In this document: positions 8,795 through 15,397 of the stretch, in pieces
How positions within the stretch are numbered: position 1 is the stretch's first letter
Layout of the letters: every line of letters begins with the position of its first letter
Origin: Pseudomonadota bacterium
GTDB taxonomy: Bacteria > Pseudomonadota > Gammaproteobacteria > Steroidobacterales > SZUA-146
NCBI GenBank assembly: GCA_039028935.1
Contig: JBCCHD010000036.1
Span: forward strand, 1 to 35,281
Reading direction: 5' to 3'
DNA length: 35,281 bases
Translations under genes and position numbers: made by a program
The notes under the pieces: generated by a model
What the model saw: the letters and a program-made list of their open reading frames with translations, nothing else
What the model was told of the DNA's origin: nothing
The model's database searches: none

Positions 8795-9451
8795 CTAGGC
8801 CGTCGGACGATAGCGTGCTGTGAGTTCATACTGAACAAGATCGTCTATAGTCAGCACGGGGATCTCATGCGCAAGTCCGTAGCGCACCACGTCGGGCGTA
8901 CGGGCCATGCGCCCATCAGGCAAACACAACTCACACAAAACGCCCGCCGGCTCGAGTCCCGCCAGCACCATTAATGCGAGGGTGCCTTCAGTATGCCCGC
9001 GTCGCTCACTCAATCCTCCCGGGGCGGCGCGCAGAGGAAAGACATGCCCCGGCCTGAGCAAATCGTCCGGTTGGGCATCGGGCGCACACGCGGTGCGCAC
9101 AGTCTCTACGCGATCCGCCGCCGAGACGCCGGTTGTCACGCCATCTCGCGCCTCAATTGAAACGGTAAATGCGGTGCCGTTTCGACTTGAATTAGCGACT
9201 ACCATGGGCGGCAGGGCCAGTTGTTTGACACGTTCGGCGTCGAGACACAAGCAGACGATTCCGCTGCAGTCACGAATCAGCCGTGCCATCTGCTCAACGG
9301 ACAAATGCTGCGCGGAGTAAATCAAGTCCCCTTCATTTTCACGGCCTGGATCATCCAACAACAACACACCCTGGCCGGCACGCAATGCCTCGATCGCTCG
9401 AAGAACGCGTTGATGCGGACTGCCAAAATGCTCGCTGACTAAATCGGTCAT
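8795..9451 (-). CDS. ribB: 3,4-dihydroxy-2-butanone-4-phosphate synthase
   Basis: RibB converts ribulose 5-phosphate to 3,4-dihydroxy-2-butanone 4-phosphate and formate for riboflavin synthesis. The 218-residue length is that of stand-alone RibB, with no GTP cyclohydrolase II domain. The metal and substrate motif [10 protein letters not shown] (about residue 33) and the RRGHTEGT segment (about 153) are present. The start is ATG 9451, with ggggag about 7 bases upstream. The gene is preceded by an FMN riboswitch and a sigma70-like promoter, so it should be repressed when FMN is plentiful. Confidence 0.95.
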   Translation of the reverse strand: MTDLVSEHFGSPHQRVLRAIEALRAGQGVLLLDDPGRENEGDLIYSAQHLSVEQMARLIRDCSGIVCLCLDAERVKQLALPPMVVANSSRNGTAFTVSIEARDGVTTGVSAADRVETVRTACAPDAQPDDLLRPGHVFPLRAAPGGLSERRGHTEGTLALMVLAGLEPAGVLCELCLPDGRMARTPDVVRYGLAHEIPVLTIDDLVQYELTARYRPTA

Positions 9452-9560
9452 AACCACTCCCCAGTTTTCGATACCGCAACACACGGCATAGCAACACGCT
9501 TGGGGGTGATGAAAAGTATGGCTGCGGCACAGCCTCACCGCACACTGATGTGCGCAGACA

Positions 9561-9732
9561 CGACTCTCTCATCCGGACTCTCACCGTCGGCTCTGGATTC
9601 GCACCAGATCTGCTGGACCCTGATGGTGGCGTCGACATCACAGAATGTGGTGACCGATCCGGTATCAGGCGCTCGCGGGCTTGTCGTGCTGTTACGACTT
9701 ACCGCCGGTAGGGAATTTCACCCTGCCCCGAG
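9561..9732 (-). promoter_or_regulatory. FMN riboswitch (RFN element) in the ribB leader
   Basis: Read on the minus strand, the leader has the conserved RFN blocks in order: ggggcagggtgaaattccc, taccggcggtaa, agcccgcgagcgc, then ggtccagcagatctggtg, aatccagagccgacggt and agagtccggatgagagag. These match the FMN aptamer seen upstream of ribB in enterobacteria. Between the aptamer and the start codon (about 110 bases) is a perfect hairpin at 9539-9554 (6-base arms, 4-base loop) that could belong to the expression platform. No strong U-run follows it, so translational control or a weak terminator is more likely than a classical one. Confidence 0.95.
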
Positions 9733-9741
9733 TACGGCAGC

Positions 9742-9770
9742 AATCTACCTCGACCGCGCGTGAGCGTCAA
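9742..9770 (-). promoter_or_regulatory. ribB: Sigma70-type promoter of the ribB riboswitch
   Basis: On the minus strand TTGACG (9765-9770) and TAGATT (9742-9747) are separated by exactly 17 bases. Transcription would begin near 9735, just before the first conserved base of the FMN aptamer. Spacing and position make this a credible promoter even though the -10 matches at only four of six bases. Confidence 0.7.
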
Positions 9771-9859
9771 TCGCCGATGCGTTGGGTGTTAAATCACTCG
9801 ACTGAACATTCTTCGTGCGATCAGGCCCTCGGCGAGGGAACGCGTACCGCACCTCCCAT

Positions 9860-11011
9860 TCACGCCGAACGATCAATGAGTTGCTGAATGGTCTGATGGA
9901 ATTCGTACACTTGATGCTCGGCACTCCCGAGCGTTACTTTGTCGATGGTGCCCGAGGACAAGCCACGTTGGCCGAGCTGTGCGGCGCGAAAATCTTCACT
10001 GTAAAACACGCCGCCATCGATCAAATCAAAACTCTCGCGCCAATGTTCCAGTTCGTCGGGGCTGTCGGGTAGTGACGGCACAATCATGTAGTCAATCACC
10101 GTCGACTCTTCAATACTGATTGGGTGAATGAACATAACATTCAGATAGTCCGGACTGGCCACAATGACGGTTGCGGGCATTAGATTAAAAGAAAAAGTCA
10201 CATTCACACGCATCGCGTCGAGCGGTTGGTCGGGCACAATGTCGCGAAAGTGCTTGCGCGCCACCGCACTTCGAAAATGCAGTCCAACCCGATCGCCCAC
10301 TGCAACCGAATCAGCAAAGAACGGTGCAATCGTGTTCTTGTGTAGCCGCTGTACGTGATAAGACTCTGAAAAGGCATCCATCAGCAGCTTCCAGTTAGCC
10401 GCGACGGTGTACGAGCGTTTTTCAAACACCTCACCACGCGTCATACCTAATGCCTCAAAATCATCGACGAGGCTGCCCAACACTGAGTCTTCAAACGGCG
10501 CCTCGTTGAGCCGCGTCCAGATCAAGCCACCCGATTCACGTACCGGGAGAGAACGTAACGAGTACTTGGCTTTATTCAGTCCGGGAAACGTATCGGGTTG
10601 TGGCAAGCCTTGGAGACGACCATCGAGGCGGTAGGTCCAGGCGTGGTACGGGCAAACCAGGCGACTGTGCACTTGCCGTTCGTCCGACTCCACCAATCGC
10701 GTACCGCGATGCTGACACACATTGATTAAGACATGGGCCTCGCCCTGCTTGTCTCGCGTGACAACAAGTGGCAGGCCATAGTGATCGTGTGTGACAGACT
10801 CGCCCGGCTTGAGGTAGGCCGATGGCATTAGCGGAACGGGCAAGCGATGAAACACGGCCTCGCGCTCTGCGCTGAGTCGATCCGGGTTTAGGTAGTGTTC
10901 GGCGGGTACGGTAAAAATCTGATCATGGGTCTGCGACTCAAACGCGACAAGCCGTTCGGCCAGCGCGCGTAGCCCAGGGGTCGCAAAGGCCGTTGTTGAG
11001 TGGTCAGACAT
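9860..11011 (-). CDS. Rieske non-haem iron oxygenase, alpha subunit type
   Basis: A 383-residue enzyme of the aromatic-ring-hydroxylase/choline-monooxygenase class. The Rieske [2Fe-2S] ligands are visible as CQHRGT and, 20 or so residues on, CPYHAWTY (about residues 100-125). The mononuclear iron site is seen in the segment DAFSESYHVQRLH (about 215), where the two His are likely ligands. The substrate is unknown; such enzymes hydroxylate, demethylate or cleave many compounds. No ferredoxin or reductase gene is next to it, so electrons must come from elsewhere. I chose the ATG giving MSDHSTTAF; an upstream in-frame start would overlap queD. It lies 20 bases after queD, and the two may be co-transcribed. 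Confidence 0.9.
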   Translation of the reverse strand: MSDHSTTAFATPGLRALAERLVAFESQTHDQIFTVPAEHYLNPDRLSAEREAVFHRLPVPLMPSAYLKPGESVTHDHYGLPLVVTRDKQGEAHVLINVCQHRGTRLVESDERQVHSRLVCPYHAWTYRLDGRLQGLPQPDTFPGLNKAKYSLRSLPVRESGGLIWTRLNEAPFEDSVLGSLVDDFEALGMTRGEVFEKRSYTVAANWKLLMDAFSESYHVQRLHKNTIAPFFADSVAVGDRVGLHFRSAVARKHFRDIVPDQPLDAMRVNVTFSFNLMPATVIVASPDYLNVMFIHPISIEESTVIDYMIVPSLPDSPDELEHWRESFDLIDGGVFYSEDFRAAQLGQRGLSSGTIDKVTLGSAEHQVYEFHQTIQQLIDRSA

Positions 11012-11031
11012 ACACAAAGCCAAAAATTCAA

Positions 11032-11388
11032 TTAGTCGCCGCGATAGACGCAACCGGAAGTACAAGTCTCGCGAACCACAATTTGACTTAAGCCCGGTAG
11101 CGTTGGGACAAGTTTATGCCAAATCCAGCGAGCGAGATTTTCGCTGGTGGGGTTCTCGAGTCCTTCTATATCATTGAGATAGTGGTGATCGAGCTGCTTG
11201 AACAACGGCGCGAACGCCGCAGACACGTCCGCAAAGTCAATTACCCAACCATCGGGCTCTTTAACCTCTCCACTGACATGCACCTCGATTTGAAACGAAT
11301 GCCCGTGCAGTCGACTGCACTTATGGCCAGGCGGCACGTTTGGCAAGCGGTGCGCTGCCTCGATTTGAAAAACTTTGAATACATCCAT
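11032..11388 (-). CDS. queD: 6-carboxytetrahydropterin synthase (QueD/PTPS family)
   Basis: QueD makes 6-carboxy-5,6,7,8-tetrahydropterin from dihydroneopterin triphosphate, the second step of queuosine and deazapurine synthesis. The 118 residues carry the zinc-binding His residues (AAHRL at about 14 and HGH at about 30), the catalytic Cys in HKCSRLHGH, the DHHYLND segment (about 70) and the pterin-anchoring Glu in RETCTSGC near the end. The start is ATG 11388; a GTG two codons upstream is also possible. No other queuosine gene is in the window, and the PP-loop domain in the peptide synthetase is not a QueC. Confidence 0.93.
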   Translation of the reverse strand: MDVFKVFQIEAAHRLPNVPPGHKCSRLHGHSFQIEVHVSGEVKEPDGWVIDFADVSAAFAPLFKQLDHHYLNDIEGLENPTSENLARWIWHKLVPTLPGLSQIVVRETCTSGCVYRGD

Positions 11389-11483
11389 TACCACATACCA
11401 AACAAGCGGTCGAACACGCTAGGGCGCACGATACAGCGCTTCGCGATCGAATGCTACGGCAGAACAGCGCCGTGAGACGGAAT

Positions 11484-11948
11484 TCAGGCTATTCCCTCTG
11501 AGTGCGTTGCAAACGACACTGACTCATTTTGAGTCGAACCCAACACGGCGAAAAGCGCTTCACCGGTCAGCGTTTTCGAATCGCCCGTAAACGGATCGTA
11601 CGACGGCTTTTCGTCGATAAACATTTGGTGATCAAGCGTCACTTGATCCTCAGTATCAAGCAAACCCACCGGCACACAATGCGTTTGATTATCTCTTAAC
11701 CGATAGACTGAATGGGTACCGCATCTGCGAAAAAACCCTCGTTCGGCCCACTTCGACGAGGCGTACACGGCAAGCGACTCACGCTCGAACGCGATTCGAT
11801 TGCCACACTCGGCTGACCGATACGGTCCTGAGCCCCACTGACGGCACATGGTGCAATGACACGCTCCTACATAGGGGTTGACCTGCGCGGCTGTAAACGA
11901 AATCGAACCACATAAACACTGCCCGCTGCGATTTACCAACTGACTCAC
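11484..11948 (-). CDS. GFA-family (CENP-V/GFA fold) zinc protein
   Basis: The 154-residue protein has the GFA domain pattern: GQCLCGSISF at the N-terminus, CHCTMCRQWGSGPY (about residues 30-44) and RRCGTHSVYRL (about 75), which supply the zinc-binding Cys residues. One usual Cys is missing: the second metal site normally reads FCxxCG, but here it is FFRRCG. Family members include glutathione-dependent formaldehyde-activating enzyme, though most have no known activity. The start is a GTG with agagg six bases upstream; longer readings would extend upstream into a stretch with no family similarity. It is on the same strand as its neighbours, with gaps near 95 bases on each side. Confidence 0.85.
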   Translation of the reverse strand: MSQLVNRSGQCLCGSISFTAAQVNPYVGACHCTMCRQWGSGPYRSAECGNRIAFERESLAVYASSKWAERGFFRRCGTHSVYRLRDNQTHCVPVGLLDTEDQVTLDHQMFIDEKPSYDPFTGDSKTLTGEALFAVLGSTQNESVSFATHSEGIA

Positions 11949-12046
11949 CCGCCACCTCTTGGTCACTCGACAATTCAACGAAACGCGTGGCGTCAGTATA
12001 GCAAAGCAACCGTGTGCCCAACGTTGCAGAGAGGTTGCCTCTACCG

Positions 12047-12460
12047 CTAACGCAGCGACTTGCGGATCACCAGTTTGAGCGCCGACCAAGTGGCGTCAAC
12101 GGCGCACACTTTGATATCCACCAGGCCCATGGGCAGCGCCACGGCGCGGATCGTATCTTCGGTGACACGCGACGCGACTCCCGACGATTTCTTGGGCCAT
12201 GACACCCAGATGACGCCATCCGGATAAATCGAGGATTGCGCTGTCTTCAGCACGCGCGCGAGCTCTTGATCGGAACGGGTAAACAGATGCCACATGTCGA
12301 TTTGCGTTCGAAGTCGACTCGATACGACCACGTGTTCAGGTAGCGGTGCGATCAACGCAAGGTAATGTTTTGGCGCACCACAGGTTTTGATGCGCATGCC
12401 GGGCTTGATCCCCAGCTTGGCGGCCAGTGGACGTCCCGAGTAACCGGCGGTCTGACTCAT
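12047..12460 (-). CDS. DUF3052-family protein
   Basis: A 137-residue soluble protein that matches DUF3052 from end to end: it opens with SQTAGYSGRPLAAKLGIKPG, has a DMWHLFTR strand-helix in the middle, and ends with the very conserved WVSWPKKSSGV, TEDTIR, PMGLVDIKVCAVD and W.ALKLVIRK segments. The biochemical role of the family is unknown. The start is ATG 12460 with cagga upstream. A strong stem-loop and 163 bases separate it from the end of the peptide-synthetase operon, so it is probably not part of that pathway. Confidence 0.88.
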   Translation of the reverse strand: MSQTAGYSGRPLAAKLGIKPGMRIKTCGAPKHYLALIAPLPEHVVVSSRLRTQIDMWHLFTRSDQELARVLKTAQSSIYPDGVIWVSWPKKSSGVASRVTEDTIRAVALPMGLVDIKVCAVDATWSALKLVIRKSLR

Positions 12461-12515
12461 GGTGGTCTCCTGAGGGCGTCCGGTGGCCTTTATCGAGCAA
12501 GTCATGCCGTGTAGG

Positions 12516-12540
12516 CGTTGCGCTCGACGTGAGCGCAACG
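12516..12540 (-). terminator. Strong stem-loop after the NRPS operon
   Basis: Perfect 10-base arms (12516-12525 and 12531-12540, CGTTGCGCTC and its complement) enclose a 5-base loop. It sits about 85 bases downstream of the last NRPS gene and upstream of the DUF3052 start. There is no U-run on either side, so it could be a Rho-dependent end, an mRNA-stabilising hairpin or a protein site rather than an intrinsic terminator. Confidence 0.45.
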
Positions 12541-12623
12541 ATTCAACTACGACTCGATCACTCCTCACTATCAGCCGCGTAGTGGCGCAGCGATTGGCTC
12601 AACGGACGTCTATCAATACTCGA

Positions 12624-14609
12624 TTAGTCATCATCTAAATCATCGAGCTCATCAAGCTGTGACGATAGAGTATCCAGCGCAGACTGATCAAGACCAGCCA
12701 TCGGAAAATCGGTCGTCGACACCGTCGCTGATTCGGCGCTGTCCCCAGACAACAGCGCGTCAAGTCCCTGCATACAGCGATCCGCCAATCCGTCAATCAC
12801 GCTCGTCTCAAACTGGTCTGGACCATACGCCCAATCGATATGCAATTGGCCTTCGCGAACAAAGGCATTGAGTTCCAGCTGATACGCGCGGGTCAGATCA
12901 GCACGCCGTGTTTGTCCAAAGCGCGCGTCGTCGAGACTCAGCACGCGTCCGTCTCCCGATTCTTCACGACCCAGATAATTGAACAGCACCGTTGACCGGG
13001 GCGCGGCGCGCAACGCCGTGCGAGTCGGTGTGTCGTCGCTCAAATAGGCGAGCACGCCGTGACTCAATCCGTTGTCGGGGACAATGCGCAGACGCTCTTT
13101 GACGTCTTTAAGCGCACCGTGCCACGTCGTATCGGTCAGCGCAAAAACAACCGGAAACACGGTTGTGTACCAACCGATGGTCTGTGAGATGTCCACGCTG
13201 TCGGTCAGTGACTCACGCCCGTGCCCCTCAAGATCGATGGCGATAGTCTCGCCCTCAGTCCAGTCAAGCAATGTCCGTACAACCGCACTAAGCAACACTT
13301 CCTGCACCGACGCGCGCAACGTTTTGGTGCGCTCGGACACAAGGGCCTGTGTGTGCGCAGAATCGAGTGTGCGGGTAATCCAACGACAGTTCCCTTCGTC
13401 ATTACCGCCGGCGCGCGTGGCCGGTAAGCTGGTCGCCTCATGCTGTGCTTGCGCGAGCCAAAAGGCTTTACTCCGCTCGAAGCGCCCTGCTCGCTCAAGT
13501 TTAGCCAACTGTTCGCCCCACTCCGTTATGCCACCTGAGATCGCCACCTCGCCGCCGTCCAACAACGCCTCGAGGTCCGCCACCATCACCTGCCACGACA
13601 CCGCGTCCACGATCAGATGGTGCGCGCAAAGCAGGACATAGCCCGGTTCGCATTGAGTGAATAGCACGGCACGCAGGAGTGGCCCGCGGTCAAGTTGCAT
13701 AGCGGCATTCTCACGGCTGGCCTCGTGCCGCATTTCCTCGCGCTGATCCGCGTTAGAGTTTGCTACGAGCGCATGTAGGCGCACCGCACTGGCCAACGAA
13801 CGATTCACCGTGGCATTTACCGACTCACCCTCAACGTGAAACGTGGTGCGTAATGCCGAGTGACGCTGCATGAGTTGATCGAGGGCAGTCTTGAGCACCC
13901 CCATCGCCAACGGTTTTTCCAGCCTGAACAACATCGACTGGTTCCAGTGGCCCGATTGTGTGCCAAAGACATTGAAGAACCAGTGCTGAATGGGCGTAAG
14001 CGCAAGCTCGCCTTCCAGGCGGACCGACGACTTCTGCGGTTGCGTGGATTCAGTCTGCTCCTCCTGCACGACCCGCGCGAGCGCCGAGATAGTCGGATGA
14101 GCGAACAGCGCGTCCGGCTTAATGCGGATGCCCGCCTTCGCGGCCCGAGACAGAATGCGGATTATCTGCAGTGAGTCGCCACCCACTTCGAAGAAGTTAT
14201 CGAACACACTGATTTCATCAAAACCCAGTACCTCACACCATATGTCCGTCAATGTTTGCTCAATCGCGTTACGTGCGGTAGTCAGATCAGCTGATGGCGC
14301 GTCGGGCGAGTCCTCCGTCCACAACCGAGCCCGCATCGCTTCGCGATCAAGTTTGCCCGTGGCCGTGAGAGCAAGCTCGGTCGTCTGCACAAATCGTTGA
14401 GGAACCATATGCTGGGGAAGCGCGCTGGTGCAGCGCTCGCGCAAGCGCTCCGCCTCGATCGGTTGGGCGGATTGATAAAACGCCACGAGTCGGCCGCTTT
14501 TGGATGGACTATCGCCATATGCACGTAAGCGTTCGAGCAACAGCCGTTGTTTAGCCGGTGTTAAGGCCGCCAGACGCTCGTGAAGGGTAAGTGAGTGTCG
14601 TGTGTTCAT
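12624..14609 (-). CDS. NRPS protein A(C-terminal part)-PCP-E, second half of a split module
   Basis: A 661-residue protein that begins in the middle of an adenylation domain. Residues about 1-100 hold only the small C-terminal A subdomain: motif A9 (LPQHMVP, about 64-70) and motif A10 (TGKLDRE) with the catalytic Lys at about 86. Next come a PCP (about 115-185, phosphopantetheine Ser in GGDSL at about 146) and an epimerization domain (about 195-625) with HHLIVDAVSW, EGHGRE, TIGWYTTVFP, SHG and FNYLG motifs. The acidic tail (DFPMAGLDQ then ELDDLDDD) looks like a donor docking segment. The start ATG overlaps the methyltransferase stop as ATGA; an upstream in-frame GTG-type start is less likely. 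It should work with the upstream C-A protein to form one D-residue module. Confidence 0.9.
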   Translation of the reverse strand: MNTRHSLTLHERLAALTPAKQRLLLERLRAYGDSPSKSGRLVAFYQSAQPIEAERLRERCTSALPQHMVPQRFVQTTELALTATGKLDREAMRARLWTEDSPDAPSADLTTARNAIEQTLTDIWCEVLGFDEISVFDNFFEVGGDSLQIIRILSRAAKAGIRIKPDALFAHPTISALARVVQEEQTESTQPQKSSVRLEGELALTPIQHWFFNVFGTQSGHWNQSMLFRLEKPLAMGVLKTALDQLMQRHSALRTTFHVEGESVNATVNRSLASAVRLHALVANSNADQREEMRHEASRENAAMQLDRGPLLRAVLFTQCEPGYVLLCAHHLIVDAVSWQVMVADLEALLDGGEVAISGGITEWGEQLAKLERAGRFERSKAFWLAQAQHEATSLPATRAGGNDEGNCRWITRTLDSAHTQALVSERTKTLRASVQEVLLSAVVRTLLDWTEGETIAIDLEGHGRESLTDSVDISQTIGWYTTVFPVVFALTDTTWHGALKDVKERLRIVPDNGLSHGVLAYLSDDTPTRTALRAAPRSTVLFNYLGREESGDGRVLSLDDARFGQTRRADLTRAYQLELNAFVREGQLHIDWAYGPDQFETSVIDGLADRCMQGLDALLSGDSAESATVSTTDFPMAGLDQSALDTLSSQLDELDDLDDD

Positions 14610-15397
14610 TTTGTGGCGGCGACAACGACCATCGAATCGGACCACCACGCGTCGCGCACGTTGTCGGGCAGATTGAGATTACGCACAACCTGCAGGTCGA
14701 CATGACGAAAATGCGAGAACAGCAAGCGCTGATGGGTGCGGCTCAAAGAGTCCATTTCGTTGGATAGATACGTGAACACACCGCCCGGTTTGAGATGCGC
14801 GGCGGCGTGGGGAAAAAAATGATCGGCAAACGTCACGCTTTGACCGATTTGCTGCAGCAAGTCCTCTTCGTTGAGTGGATAAGTGTGAAAGAAAATCCCA
14901 TCAAATTCCCCAAGGGCGGGCAGCGTGTCTTGCCAAAGGCCGTGCACAAGATGAAATTCGCTGGCTGAATAGTCTTTCCGCCACTGCTCAAAGCGCGCAA
15001 CAATGGAGTCGTTACACTCGATTATCGTGTGCGAGCGAACGCCTTCATCCTGAATCATCGCCGATGACACACCTCGCCCAAATCCGATTTCAAGCACATG
15101 GCCATGACTGCGAGTAACCGCTTTGGCCATCTCCTGCATGAGCGGCAACTGCCAGTCCTCCATGATTTCCTGATCGGACAATACCGCTTGAGTTCGATCT
15201 TCCGTGCGTAAATGGCCGGCACCCGGCACAAACTCCCGAGCCAGTTCGTCCAACCGTTGCAGGTCATACATAAACTCGGTCATAGCGCTGTTAAGCAGCC
15301 AGTGTCTTTGCTGCTCCGTAGGGGGGCGGATGAACGCTTCGTCTTTAATTTGAAGCGTGACGTCCACCTCTCGCAGACGTTTAATGCGTTTGGTCAT
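14606..15397 (-). CDS. GAMT-like SAM-dependent methyltransferase inside the split NRPS module
   Basis: A 263-residue class I methyltransferase. The SAM motif is VLEIGFGRG (about 101-109), followed by IIECND (about 125-130), GLWQD, FDGIFF, TYPL and LKPGGVFTYL. This run closely follows guanidinoacetate N-methyltransferase (GAMT) and its arginine-methyltransferase relatives. Two acids that bind guanidinoacetate in mammalian GAMT (Glu of WETPYM, Asp of YDTYPL) are Gln83 and His171 here, so the acceptor is probably different. The gene overlaps both neighbours by ATGA and lies exactly between A-domain motifs A8 and A9, where embedded NRPS methyltransferases are usually found in a single chain. A role in methylating the residue on this module is inferred. 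Confidence 0.88.
   Translation of the reverse strand: MTKRIKRLREVDVTLQIKDEAFIRPPTEQQRHWLLNSAMTEFMYDLQRLDELAREFVPGAGHLRTEDRTQAVLSDQEIMEDWQLPLMQEMAKAVTRSHGHVLEIGFGRGVSSAMIQDEGVRSHTIIECNDSIVARFEQWRKDYSASEFHLVHGLWQDTLPALGEFDGIFFHTYPLNEEDLLQQIGQSVTFADHFFPHAAAHLKPGGVFTYLSNEMDSLSRTHQRLLFSHFRHVDLQVVRNLNLPDNVRDAWWSDSMVVVAATK

Noticed and set aside
9351-9641. Minus-strand frame of about 96 codons across the ribB leader
   Set aside because: It overlaps the FMN riboswitch and the start of ribB and has no protein features; the conserved sequence is explained by RNA structure.
14606-15397. Reading the split module as a frameshifted pseudogene
   Set aside because: Both junctions are exact ATGA start-stop overlaps, the methyltransferase is complete at both ends, and all three parts keep their catalytic motifs, so a designed split is more likely.
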